A DNA stretch of 64,000 nucleotides from Alcanivoracaceae bacterium (GTDB lineage Bacteria > Pseudomonadota > Gammaproteobacteria > Pseudomonadales > Alcanivoracaceae). The position numbers were made by a program, and so were the translations under genes. Below the pieces are notes generated by a model. That model worked only from the letters and a program-made list of their open reading frames with translations. It was not told where the DNA came from and searched no databases. Positions 1 through 8,822 of this stretch are shown here, one piece after another. The stretch spans positions 124,001-188,000 of the forward strand of contig JARGPU010000003.1 in the NCBI GenBank assembly GCA_029210325.1, in the 5' to 3' direction. Numbering within the stretch: position 1 is the first letter of the stretch; every line of letters starts with the position of its first letter.

Positions 1-774
1 TATGATGGCTACAATTTCCAGGGAACCTTTCTGACCGGTGCCAACCGTCCCACGGTGCTTGAGCTGATTGCCCCCAGTAATATGGATAACTGGCGCTGGT
101 CTTTCTGGGGTGAAATTGAAGTGGACCGGGGGGGCGCCAATCAGGCTCTGCTGCAAAGCCAAACGATTATTAATGGTCGCAATGCTACAGTGGATGGCAA
201 GCCCACCATTCTGCGAATTTTCCGCACCCAGGACACACCCGCTGCATCAACGCTCGGCATCGCCTACCAAAGTGCTCTTTCTGGCGACTTCCGCTTTTCC
301 GTCGCGCAAACGGGGGCTAGCCCGGATACCCGTGGAATGGTGCCATTTTTTAACCAGAATGAGGGTATTCGATTCGGCAATGTTGATGCATTTTTACCTA
401 TCGGCAGGTTGCACTCTCAGGCAATTACTTTAGATACCGCTGGGGCGTCAGGAAACTTTGAAGTTAGGTTGACGCCAATCCCGAATATAGCGGCGGTGTA
501 TAACGATATATATTGTGGTGCCGCTACCTGCGCCACCACTACGGTGACGGGCCTTGATACCCTCAACTCCCTGCAAGCCATCACTAGTCCTAATGCGCAA
601 ACCAGAGGTTATATCCGCTGGGGTGACTTTAGTAATCCAGCCAACTATACCGCGGCGAACAATGGCATCCGCTTTGTGACTCCAGGCGGCGTGTCTACCC
701 ACATCGGGGTCGCACGACTAGAAGGCGTTCTTATTCAAAGCCTGACGCTTACAACACAGGGAGCGGGACCATGA
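1..774 (+). CDS. Hypothetical exported protein, 3' part only
   Basis: The frame is open from the first base, so this is the C-terminal 257 residues of a gene starting left of the window; a GTG at 55 is an internal codon, not a convincing start. The protein is rich in Gly, Asn, Thr and aromatic residues with alternating beta-type stretches and a Cys pair (C-G-A-A-T-C), as expected of a secreted or outer-membrane beta protein. Its stop overlaps the next start as ATGA, so it is translationally coupled to the following gene and belongs to the same operon of exported proteins. I do not recognise a named domain in the visible part. Function unknown. Confidence 0.75.
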   Translation, partial: YDGYNFQGTFLTGANRPTVLELIAPSNMDNWRWSFWGEIEVDRGGANQALLQSQTIINGRNATVDGKPTILRIFRTQDTPAASTLGIAYQSALSGDFRFSVAQTGASPDTRGMVPFFNQNEGIRFGNVDAFLPIGRLHSQAITLDTAGASGNFEVRLTPIPNIAAVYNDIYCGAATCATTTVTGLDTLNSLQAITSPNAQTRGYIRWGDFSNPANYTAANNGIRFVTPGGVSTHIGVARLEGVLIQSLTLTTQGAGP

Positions 775-1490
775 GTTATCAACGCTCCTGTCAGCAGATT
801 CTTCTATCTTTGCCTTTGCTGGGCAGCGCTTTGTTTTTCACATCTGCCCATGCCATGCAGCCGATGGCTGATGAAGAGATGTCTAATGCGGTCGCTCAGG
901 ATGGGGTGTCACTTCGTCTTGAATTGCTGATTAATGCCAAAGCGGATGGCTCTCCCATGGATGGCACGGGTGATGAACAGATAGATTGTGCCGACCCGTC
1001 TGATCCCTGTCGCTTTGCCATGCAATTCGCCGGCCGCGATAACAAGTGGCTGGTGTTCAAAGGTTATTCCGGCATTCTGCGGATTAATGATATTCGACTG
1101 GACGCCCAAGCGGAACTTGGTGCTGTCGGGTCGAATCCGGCCTATTTCAATGTTTCCAAGTTTCAGGGCATTGGTGGCGGTTGCCTATTGCCAGGTGGTT
1201 GCACCGTGGCCAATTTGAATGTGTCGCCTGCTTTGCGGGTTTCCTATCCTGATACCACCCCGGGCTTTGTCACCGGCGCGAACCCGGCGGCCCAGGTTAG
1301 CTCTGGCTTCACCAGTCTTGAAATCGGCATTGCGCTGGACGGTATTGCGGTGGAGTTTGGCAACGAATCAGTGGGCCCGCTTGCGAACGCCAACAATCCG
1401 TTTTTGGGTTTGAATGTGGGTGACGTGGCGTCAGCCACTGCGCCTGCCAAGATTGCCATTGGTGGCAATGCTTTGATATTCGGGTTCTGA
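771..1490 (+). CDS. Exported protein of the DUF6160-like family
   Basis: 239 residues. A signal peptide spans about 1-28 (hydrophobic core LLSLPLLGSALFF, cleavage after SAHA). Immediately behind it is the motif MADEEMSNAVAQDGVSL, the same acidic patch plus Q-x-G pattern found in the next two genes and in the gene at 26625. The remainder is low in charge, Gly/Asn rich, with two short Cys pairs. A good ribosome site (GGGAG) precedes the ATG at 771, which overlaps the upstream stop by four bases. I place it in the family NCBI calls DUF6160 from memory of that N-terminal motif. The role is unknown; secretion or surface location is inferred from the signal peptide. Confidence 0.7.
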   Translation: MSYQRSCQQILLSLPLLGSALFFTSAHAMQPMADEEMSNAVAQDGVSLRLELLINAKADGSPMDGTGDEQIDCADPSDPCRFAMQFAGRDNKWLVFKGYSGILRINDIRLDAQAELGAVGSNPAYFNVSKFQGIGGGCLLPGGCTVANLNVSPALRVSYPDTTPGFVTGANPAAQVSSGFTSLEIGIALDGIAVEFGNESVGPLANANNPFLGLNVGDVASATAPAKIAIGGNALIFGF

Positions 1491-1492
1491 AG

Positions 1493-3841
1493 ATGCCTAG
1501 TCGTGTACGCAGCACAGGATGCTTGAGGATGGCGTTAGAGCGTCGAAGCGGTCTTTGCTATTCATTCGGAACGTTGCTGCTGGTTGCGTCAGCGGCGGCG
1601 CCGGCCATGTCGCCGCTGGAAGATGAGGAGATGGCGGCATTTACCGGTCAGGATGGCATTTCAATCAATATTGATGCTGGCTCTCAGATTTCTGCAGAGG
1701 AAATTGAGTGGCGTATGGATGATGCAACGCCACAGTCCGCAGCGTTGCTGATTCAGGACTTGCAGGCATCATTGCAGAGCGGCCCTGGCTTTACCGGAGC
1801 AGGCTTTGAAGTTGATGTAGGTGGTGACGGCGCCGATGGTTATCTGGTTGTGCGCGGCAGTTGGTCTGGCCTGCAAGCAAGAATTGGTGCCTTGGGGCAC
1901 AGTTTTTACCGCGATAATGCACCCTTGGTGCTTGGTGAACCTGATCGTACGGTAGATCGATCTGTCGGTATCTTCGGCATTGAATCAACGGGCTCCCTGA
2001 CCATGGGCGGAGTGTCGGGGCTGTTAAATTATGGCAACCCGGCTGACCCATCAACTGCCCAGTCTGTATTCGATTTGACCAGTCAGGGTGAAGTCTTCTA
2101 TCGACAGAGCACCGGATTTGGTGCGCCTGAAATTAGTTTTGGCCAGCTGGATTTTGGTTTTCGTTTTACCGATGGTGCTGGCAATCCTGGTTTGGGGCGG
2201 TTCGGTATTTATAATGATCGCCTGACCATTGCTGGCGATAATCTTGACTTTGATTTGAACTTTGATCTTTTCTTCGCTCCGTCGACGGTGACCGAATTTG
2301 ATAAAGCCTCGCGCCTGCCGATGATTGTGTTCGGTTGGGAGGGCGGCATTGAGAATGCTGAAATATCCATCGGAAGCGGTGGTATTGGTACGGGGTCATC
2401 AGTCGATGCCTCTATCCCTGCGGTCTTTGCCGGCCTCCAGTACTTCAACTATGAAGGTCAATACGGTACCCGGACCCAAGGCTTGAACATCGATGCCCAG
2501 TGGGATTACAGCGAAGACTTCCGCTTTATTCTGGGCCAGGCATCTGGCGACCGTATTCGTGTCGACTTCTTCGACTGGCGTCGAATGGGAGCGGGCACCG
2601 CGGGCGAGGCTGCTTATGACTTTCGTCTGCCCATTATTCTTGATGCAATTGGTCCGGGCGCTGGTGCTGGCGGTCTGTGCTTCGGAGGCAGCCTGCCATC
2701 ATCGGGATCGTTAACCTCTGCCTCCTGTGGTGTCGTAGGTGGGCAGTTCTACAATGTGCCACCAAAGGATAGTGCGCTAGCGGTGGTGATTCGCGATGGC
2801 GGTCTGCATGCCTATAATACTCAGGCTCTGGTAAATGATGTTGATGGATTCGGTACTCCGGTTGTAGACCGCTTTAACTGGAGTCTGCTTTATACCTTCG
2901 GCAAGATAGACGCTAACCTTTATTTTTATCCAGATGGTGGCTATGACGCCGTCACTGATAAATATGCAGGTGCATTGCGCAGTGATGTACTGCTGACAAT
3001 CCAATCTCCAGGTTACTGGCGGGCAGCCCAAGCCAACTTTGACCCTGCTGTTGATCCAGGCATTGACCCCAATGCCCGTGCCCGCTGGGCGACTAATACA
3101 CATTTTTTGGTGGCCGACACTGACATTAATAAAGTAGCTGTAGGGTTGAATCCGTCGCAGGCCCAGTTGGATGCCAGAGAAGAGTTCGGTATCGGCATCC
3201 TGAATGCTGATTTGCTTTGGCGTGTTGATGATTTTGTGATTTCTCTGGTCGGTAATACCCCGGCGCCGACCGCAGATCCCAATAGCTCTGATTTTTATGT
3301 GTCTAATGCGGATATTCCGGGCGTGTGGCTGCAATCGGATAATTTGGCTCGTTACCAATTCCGAGGCCTGTTCGGGGGCGGAAATCTAAATGATCTCTCT
3401 GATCCTGCGCGTATTTCTCTGATTGACGTAAACATTGAAACGGATCAGTTTATTTTTGTTCTTGGGCCGCCTCGCTTGCCAGGGGAAGAGTATGTGGCCT
3501 TTGATGCCCTGCTGAACTTCACTGGTGGTAATCCGGCGGATATTTTTGATGGCGCTTACCTTACTTTGGCAGAGCCGTCACAACCCTCCGCGTTCGTTGG
3601 CTTAACCAATGTCGATGGTCGTATCGCCTGGACAGATGGCCGCGTCCAGCTATCTGGCAACCTGTCTACAGCAAGTGGTCGCCCCGAATTAACAATCGCC
3701 AATCAGCTGCTAATTGGTAGCACCGCCTTTGCTGGTGACCCCTTGCGGGCAGACGTTAACCTTGGCATGGATCGCCTGGGGACTATTGTGATTCCGTCTG
3801 CACATATTTCCAGTTCCCTTTCGTTAACTCCGCAGAACTGA
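1493..3841 (+). CDS. Large exported protein with DUF6160-like N-terminus
   Basis: 782 residues. The N-terminus has a hydrophobic stretch (GTLLLVASAAAPA) followed by MSPLEDEEMAAFTGQDGISI, the family motif in its clearest form. The ATG at 1493 lies two bases after the upstream stop but has no clear ribosome site; an ATG at 1529 (residue 13) would give a tighter signal peptide and is a real alternative. The mature part is rich in Gly, Asp, Asn and aromatic residues with many alternating hydrophobic strands, suggesting an extended beta structure. No catalytic motif is visible. It ends in a TGATG overlap with the next frame, so the four genes are probably co-transcribed. Function unknown. Confidence 0.7.
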   Translation: MPSRVRSTGCLRMALERRSGLCYSFGTLLLVASAAAPAMSPLEDEEMAAFTGQDGISINIDAGSQISAEEIEWRMDDATPQSAALLIQDLQASLQSGPGFTGAGFEVDVGGDGADGYLVVRGSWSGLQARIGALGHSFYRDNAPLVLGEPDRTVDRSVGIFGIESTGSLTMGGVSGLLNYGNPADPSTAQSVFDLTSQGEVFYRQSTGFGAPEISFGQLDFGFRFTDGAGNPGLGRFGIYNDRLTIAGDNLDFDLNFDLFFAPSTVTEFDKASRLPMIVFGWEGGIENAEISIGSGGIGTGSSVDASIPAVFAGLQYFNYEGQYGTRTQGLNIDAQWDYSEDFRFILGQASGDRIRVDFFDWRRMGAGTAGEAAYDFRLPIILDAIGPGAGAGGLCFGGSLPSSGSLTSASCGVVGGQFYNVPPKDSALAVVIRDGGLHAYNTQALVNDVDGFGTPVVDRFNWSLLYTFGKIDANLYFYPDGGYDAVTDKYAGALRSDVLLTIQSPGYWRAAQANFDPAVDPGIDPNARARWATNTHFLVADTDINKVAVGLNPSQAQLDAREEFGIGILNADLLWRVDDFVISLVGNTPAPTADPNSSDFYVSNADIPGVWLQSDNLARYQFRGLFGGGNLNDLSDPARISLIDVNIETDQFIFVLGPPRLPGEEYVAFDALLNFTGGNPADIFDGAYLTLAEPSQPSAFVGLTNVDGRIAWTDGRVQLSGNLSTASGRPELTIANQLLIGSTAFAGDPLRADVNLGMDRLGTIVIPSAHISSSLSLTPQN

Positions 3842-3882
3842 TGGTGCTCGGGAAGTGGCGAAAGACAGAGAGAACAAGCCTT

Positions 3883-5259
3883 ATGAGCAATGTTATTAAA
3901 GCCTTGTGTATCTGTGTTCTGCAGGCCTTTGTGTTTGCAGGTTATGCGCAGGCGGCTATAGATAGCGACATGCCGTTGATGCCCATGTTTGCTGATGCCA
4001 GCGAAGGTGAGCTTGCTGCGGTTTCCACGCCAGCCTCTTTGCAGCCCATGTCCGACAGTGAGTTGCAGGACGTTCAAGGGCAGGCCTTGTTTGTGTCCAA
4101 CAAAATTGATGGGAATGGCAGTATTGCCACTGGTACGAATGGAATCAGTTTCTATCGTGCGGGGCTTGATGCCACGCTGGCTCTGAATGCGAACATCAAG
4201 AATCTGGAGCTTGGCCGCACTGGGCCAGGAAATCAGGTGGACTTGTGGGCTGAGAATATGGCCTTTGGCTGTACGGCTGATGCTGGTGGGAACTGTGTTA
4301 GCTCTGCTTCCGCCACCCAGCTAAAGTCATTCCTGTTAGAGCGCCCCTATTTCGAGTTCGCCATTCGAAACGATACCAGCACCACATTGCGAGAGGTGAT
4401 TGGTGTTCGTCTTGGTGCCGAGTCGGCGGAGGGTCCGCTTAGTATTGGTAACTTTCGGGTGTTTAGCGGTTACCTCACTGCTAGAGCGAATATTATTCTT
4501 CAGGCTCAGGGTACTAATAACACCAATGACATTGCCATTACCTGTGGTCCCTCTACCGGACCATGTCCTGGGTCTCTTGGCGGCACTGGTCGAAATGCTT
4601 TTGGCCTTAACGAGCCTTTGCGCTCTCTGGGCCTTGATAATGACCAAGCGTGCTTGGTCATTTGTGCTCAGTTTAAAGATATCACCGTTGGCTTCGGTCA
4701 GGTTTCACGTAACAATCTGCCCGTCGTCGCTTCTGGGAAGCGGCAAACTCAGGGTTTTATTTCCGGGGCTAACTTCAATAGCGCAGTGAATGAGCTTACA
4801 GGCACCCTGAATGTGATTCGTAGTGATGGCTTGCCAGCTGGTTTGATTAACTTGATTTTCGGGCTCATCGAGGGCCAGGCTCGGGATAAGATCAAGAATC
4901 AGCTTTATACTAATTTGGGATTGGCCTCGGTGGGCGGGGCTTGGAATAATACGGGCGCGCAACAGGCTATTCTGGAGAATTACGCAATTCCCTATAATGT
5001 ATCCAACTTGCATCAGGTTGATGTAAATTCCCCCTTGTTTGGTCTTTCGTTCCAGAATCAGGCAGTCAGGTTTCCCGGGTATGCGCAAAACGTGCCTGTG
5101 GGGTGGGGGTTCTATTTGCCGGATGCCTTTACACTTACTGTGGCAGAGCCGACCACTATTTTCGTGAGCAATATTGCAAATGGTCAGGCCGCTGCTGGTA
5201 ATATTATTGGGCTGGATCCGGTTTATGATAACTGCTGGGGAGCAGCTCAATTCTGTTAG
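3883..5259 (+). CDS. Exported protein of the DUF6160-like family
   Basis: 458 residues from ATG 3883. The frame is open from an ATG at 3841, but that would put a charged 14-residue extension before the signal peptide; 3883 has a purine-rich site (AGAGAG) upstream and starts MSNVIKALCICVLQAFVFAG with cleavage near AQA. Around mature residue 45-60 the motif LQPMSDSELQDVQGQALF repeats the family pattern in degenerate form (final G-x replaced by A-L). The rest is Gly/Asn rich with several Cys pairs that may form disulfides after export. It is the last gene of the operon: a perfect hairpin follows at 5314-5364. Function unknown. Confidence 0.7.
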   Translation: MSNVIKALCICVLQAFVFAGYAQAAIDSDMPLMPMFADASEGELAAVSTPASLQPMSDSELQDVQGQALFVSNKIDGNGSIATGTNGISFYRAGLDATLALNANIKNLELGRTGPGNQVDLWAENMAFGCTADAGGNCVSSASATQLKSFLLERPYFEFAIRNDTSTTLREVIGVRLGAESAEGPLSIGNFRVFSGYLTARANIILQAQGTNNTNDIAITCGPSTGPCPGSLGGTGRNAFGLNEPLRSLGLDNDQACLVICAQFKDITVGFGQVSRNNLPVVASGKRQTQGFISGANFNSAVNELTGTLNVIRSDGLPAGLINLIFGLIEGQARDKIKNQLYTNLGLASVGGAWNNTGAQQAILENYAIPYNVSNLHQVDVNSPLFGLSFQNQAVRFPGYAQNVPVGWGFYLPDAFTLTVAEPTTIFVSNIANGQAAAGNIIGLDPVYDNCWGAAQFC

Positions 5260-5277
5260 CGGTTTGGATGTCTTTGA

Positions 5278-6903
5278 ATGATTTCTTCAGGGGTGTGTGC
5301 ATCTTTGTCGCGCGGTGTTAAAAACAACAAAAGAGCCTTCGGCTCTTTTGTTGTTTTTAACACCCTTTTCTTCTTCTATCTCACGCTTGCATGGCTGGCT
5401 CGTGGCGGCGGTCCTTGGTGGTATGTGGACATTGCTTCGGGAGGCAATGTTTTCTGGGGTGATGATGCCTATCGGTTTTTTTTGGCCAGAGAGGCATTTT
5501 CTAATGTAGATCTGTATTTTTTCAACTTTGTTTTGCCTCTGGCGGTTCTTCAAGATGGCATCCTTGCTCTGATTTCTGGCTATGATCAGTTTCTGGTTAG
5601 AGTGTTTAAGGCTGCGCTGCTAGCATTAAGCTGGCTCCTCTCCTATCGGGCATGCCTGAAAGTGAGTGAGCAAGGGCCTGCTTTGATTGCTTCTCTGGCC
5701 ATTTTTACTCTGCCATTATTTATTTTTGTGGGAATTAGTTTTTTTGCAGAGTCATGGTTTATTTTTTATACAACTTTGGCAATCTTTTTCTGGGCCAATA
5801 GACGCATTTATTTAGCCGCCACTGTAGTATCTCTGTTGCCGCTAATTCGTATAGAGGGAATTTTCTTCGTAGTTTTTATCTCACTTTACGGTGCGTACTT
5901 GCGCGATTACCGCTTGTTTGTTTTGCCGTATATTGCTGGCGGCATCTATTTCCTGTTAATCCTTACTGTTGGTCCAGGTGTTTCCGGTTTCTTGTCGTGG
6001 CGGGATGGTGCTGAGAAGGTATACCTGGCAACTGGCCGCTGGTACGGCGGCAATACGGGTCACTTTTGGGACGTGTTTGGCGTCGTCGTTTTACTCGGGG
6101 GCGTATTAGGGCTTTGGATGCGCCCGCAGCTCAGGGTGCTTTTCTTTTCTTTTCTGTGCATCACAGGGGCTATTGTGGTGCTGGGGTTGGTAGAATTAAT
6201 CTCTCCGGAGCCGCGCTATCTATTGATGGGGTTGGTACTATTGCCAACTGGGCTGGCTGTTTCCTTGGTCGCCCTGCGGAAATGGATGTATCGTGTTAGC
6301 TTGGGGGTCCTTTATAAGCCGCTGTTGTTGGTTTTTTTGGCGCATATAGGGTTTTATAACCTAACCTCGATGCACGTTTTTTCTGAGATAGAAAAATATA
6401 TTTCTGCTAATCATGCCGTCCCTAGCGAGCTGAAGATTGAGCCGCTTTCTCTTGAAACCTATTTTCGTAAAATAAGCTTAGAGGAAAAGACTTCCTATCA
6501 GGTTCTTGCAGATAGAGTTCATGAGGCTCTGATCGAGCATGGTGAAATTAGGACAGTGATTGTTAGTAATTTTCTTGTTTTCTACTATCTTGACCCACGT
6601 TTGATACCTAAGGATGTAACGGTTGTCTACTCGCTGTTTGGTCGGCGCACCCTTGATCCAATTATGGGAAAGTCCCTGTCCGCTGCGTATTACGGGAGGT
6701 TTCCTTATTTTTCCTATTTTTCATTATCTCCTGCTGAAAGGAATACCGACCTAATTTTATATGTCGATATCTTGCCGCTGCCGAATTATCCACTTCGGTG
6801 GAATATTGAGGGGCATGAAATTGCAATATTTTCCGGCTCTGCTCTCCCAGTGGATCAGGTTGAAAAATGGCGCCACCTCCCTTTCGGCTCGGAATTGCCG
6901 TGA
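5278..6903 (+). CDS. Polytopic membrane protein, GT-C-like
   Basis: 541 residues, with about ten hydrophobic segments between residues 20 and 370 and a soluble C-terminal part. An acidic WGDDAYRF motif after the first membrane segment and the overall layout resemble GT-C fold, lipid-linked-sugar transferases, but I cannot name a family. The start is unclear: no ATG, GTG or TTG in frame lies between the hairpin at 5314-5364 and the first membrane helix, so the first helix is partly encoded by the hairpin itself, and no ribosome site precedes ATG 5278. The codon usage is AT-richer than in genes right of 17.5 kb. It may glycosylate a surface product together with the genes that follow. Confidence 0.6.
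   Translation: MISSGVCASLSRGVKNNKRAFGSFVVFNTLFFFYLTLAWLARGGGPWWYVDIASGGNVFWGDDAYRFFLAREAFSNVDLYFFNFVLPLAVLQDGILALISGYDQFLVRVFKAALLALSWLLSYRACLKVSEQGPALIASLAIFTLPLFIFVGISFFAESWFIFYTTLAIFFWANRRIYLAATVVSLLPLIRIEGIFFVVFISLYGAYLRDYRLFVLPYIAGGIYFLLILTVGPGVSGFLSWRDGAEKVYLATGRWYGGNTGHFWDVFGVVVLLGGVLGLWMRPQLRVLFFSFLCITGAIVVLGLVELISPEPRYLLMGLVLLPTGLAVSLVALRKWMYRVSLGVLYKPLLLVFLAHIGFYNLTSMHVFSEIEKYISANHAVPSELKIEPLSLETYFRKISLEEKTSYQVLADRVHEALIEHGEIRTVIVSNFLVFYYLDPRLIPKDVTVVYSLFGRRTLDPIMGKSLSAAYYGRFPYFSYFSLSPAERNTDLILYVDILPLPNYPLRWNIEGHEIAIFSGSALPVDQVEKWRHLPFGSELP
5314..5364. terminator. Perfect 24-bp inverted repeat, bidirectional terminator-like
   Basis: Arms 5314-5337 and 5341-5364 are exact reverse complements, separated by the loop TTC. 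The core AAAAGAGCC-TTC-GGCTCTTTT has a GC stem with an A tract on one side and a T tract on the other, the form of a terminator active in both directions. It sits 55 bases after the exported-protein operon, yet inside the open frame of the next gene. Confidence 0.75.
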
Positions 6904-7202
6904 TCTACACGGGCTAACCTTGTTAGGGGTCATATATTTCGTATTTCTTGATTGTTTGCTGAGGTGAAGCAGCCATTTTTATCATGCGCTGAGAGTGAAT
7001 GGTTGTCACTCGACTGGAAAGGTCGTTCAGGTTGACTCTATTAAGTCTTTCAAGCTGGACTACTTCGGTAGGTAGAAAGTGGTGAGCGAGAATTGGTCCG
7101 TGCTTTGTGATTATCTGGCAAAGGTTCCGGGGTGCACTCTAACCTTGATTGTAAAGTCATCTGATCTTTTGTATTGTTGTTAGCCATAAGCAATGCTGTG
7201 AA
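6904..7202. other. Non-coding gap before the radical SAM gene
   Basis: No frame here looks like a gene. The stretch is AT-rich. A weak promoter-like pair, TTGATT followed 18 bases later by TTGTAT, lies around 7145-7175 and could serve the radical SAM gene; the match is poor. No hairpin terminator is obvious after the membrane protein gene. Confidence 0.3.
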
Positions 7203-8786
7203 ATGTGTATGGACGCGAGTGGCAGTGCTGTTAGTATACGAGTAGAGAATCAGCCTGGAGTACGGGCTTCTCAATATGGTGATATCACACCTTCTTTGCT
7301 TCTTTCGGAGCATGCAAAGCCGTTCAGGCTTCTATTTATTAAGCCATTCAATGATGTCTCGAATCAATTATCGTATGGCCCTCCCTTAGGTATACTTACG
7401 TTAATTTCAGGGCTGAGGTCATTTTTCAGAGAAAAGATTCAGATAGATTTTTGGGACATGAAGCTATACAACGACTCGCCCTCCAAGCTTGCATCACGGC
7501 TAGATGATTATAATCCTGATGTTATCGGTGTTTCCGCACTTAACTGTGAAGCGGCTGCCAGTTATGAAATAGCTCGTATTGCTAAAGAGTGGCGTTCCAA
7601 TGTTATAACAATGATTGGTGGGCCGTTTACCTTGCGGCAAAGTAGGCTGATTTTTGAAGAAAGCCAATTTGATTGGGTCTTTGAAGGCGCTGCAGATCGA
7701 ACTTTGCTAATGGCGTTAGGCAGGAATTTTTCGCAAAAGCCATTGGGAAATGACATCCCGGGTTTTAGTTATAGGCAATTTTCAGGCGACATTATTAGTA
7801 ATAGTAATCAGGATCTCATCACAGACTTGGACAAGATACCAATTCCTGCTTGGGACATGGTCGATCTTGAGCGATATAGCAAATACGATAGGCCGAGAAT
7901 AATAACTAATATAGGAGAGAGGAAGTACGCATTTTTATTTACTTCGCGTGGCTGTCCTTATCTTTGTAATTATTGTCATGATGTCTTTACTAAGCGTTTT
8001 GTATATCGAAATACAAAAAATGTGATTGAAGAAATTCGTATTCTTTATGAGGAGTATGGGGTAACTGAATTTCATTTCGTTGATGATATATTCAATCTTC
8101 ACAAGCCTCGCGTTAAGGAAATCATGGGCGAGATATCGCAGCGGTGGCCGGGGCAGCTAAAGCTTGCTTTTCCAAACGGACTCCGTGGGGATATTCTGGA
8201 TTCAGAAACCATTCTTTCAATGGTTAATGCTGGAACCTATCATGCCACTATTTCTATAGAAACTGTTACGGAACGGCTTCAGCTTTTGGTGGAGAAGAAT
8301 TTAAATGTTGAAAAAGCCGGCTGGGCGATTGAGGAGTTTGCTAAGCATGGTGTAATTGTTCAGGGCGCATTCATGTTGGGTTTTCCAACTGAAACACAGA
8401 AAGAAATAGAGGAAACCATTAAGTATGCAGTTGATAGCAAGCTTTCTCAGGCATATTTTTTTGCAGTAACGCCTCAGCCAGGAACTCCTATTTATGACTT
8501 GGCGGTAAGTGAGTCAGCTGGCGCGGCGGTTTCTCGTTCAAAGGATGAGCGTAATGTCGGCGATTACAGTACTATGTCTCCATGGTATTCACAGGCTTAT
8601 GGCTATGATCTGCAAGGAAAAATTAGCTCGGCGTATTTCAGGTTTTACTTTAATCCAGGTCGAATGCTTAGAATCTCACGGCAATTCCCGTTGACCAATA
8701 TATATATTGGTATGATGTCAATTCTCGTAAAGAAGGCAGTAAGTATTGCGTGGAAATTTAGAGATGGGTTGCGAAGCCGTTCGTGA
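7203..8786 (+). CDS. B12-binding-type radical SAM protein
   Basis: 527 residues. The N-terminal ~200 residues have the Rossmann pattern of a cobalamin-binding domain (PLGILTLISGL, NPDVIGVSALN, MIGGPFTLR), but the DxHxxG motif that would supply the lower-axial His is absent. The radical SAM domain follows, with C251-x3-C255-x2-C258 for the 4Fe-4S cluster, then typical later strands (FHFVDDIF, ATISIETV, GAFMLGFPTET). Such enzymes methylate or rearrange unactivated carbons; the substrate cannot be read from sequence. It opens the + strand set that continues with acyl synthases and an ACP, so a modified acyl or sugar substrate is plausible. The ATG at 7203 has only a weak ribosome site; ATG 7209 is equally possible. 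Confidence 0.8.
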   Translation: MCMDASGSAVSIRVENQPGVRASQYGDITPSLLLSEHAKPFRLLFIKPFNDVSNQLSYGPPLGILTLISGLRSFFREKIQIDFWDMKLYNDSPSKLASRLDDYNPDVIGVSALNCEAAASYEIARIAKEWRSNVITMIGGPFTLRQSRLIFEESQFDWVFEGAADRTLLMALGRNFSQKPLGNDIPGFSYRQFSGDIISNSNQDLITDLDKIPIPAWDMVDLERYSKYDRPRIITNIGERKYAFLFTSRGCPYLCNYCHDVFTKRFVYRNTKNVIEEIRILYEEYGVTEFHFVDDIFNLHKPRVKEIMGEISQRWPGQLKLAFPNGLRGDILDSETILSMVNAGTYHATISIETVTERLQLLVEKNLNVEKAGWAIEEFAKHGVIVQGAFMLGFPTETQKEIEETIKYAVDSKLSQAYFFAVTPQPGTPIYDLAVSESAGAAVSRSKDERNVGDYSTMSPWYSQAYGYDLQGKISSAYFRFYFNPGRMLRISRQFPLTNIYIGMMSILVKKAVSIAWKFRDGLRSRS

Positions 8787-8822
8787 TAGCGATCAGGGAA
8801 AATCCTGAGGTTTGGAGATGCG

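Noticed and set aside
5287-5553. A - strand frame over the hairpin that repeats part of the + strand protein
   Set aside because: It arises because the palindrome reads the same on both strands; the rest is not protein-like.
7050-7313. Possible small - strand gene before the radical SAM gene
   Set aside because: No ribosome site, no recognisable pattern, and it overlaps the N-terminus of a well-supported gene.
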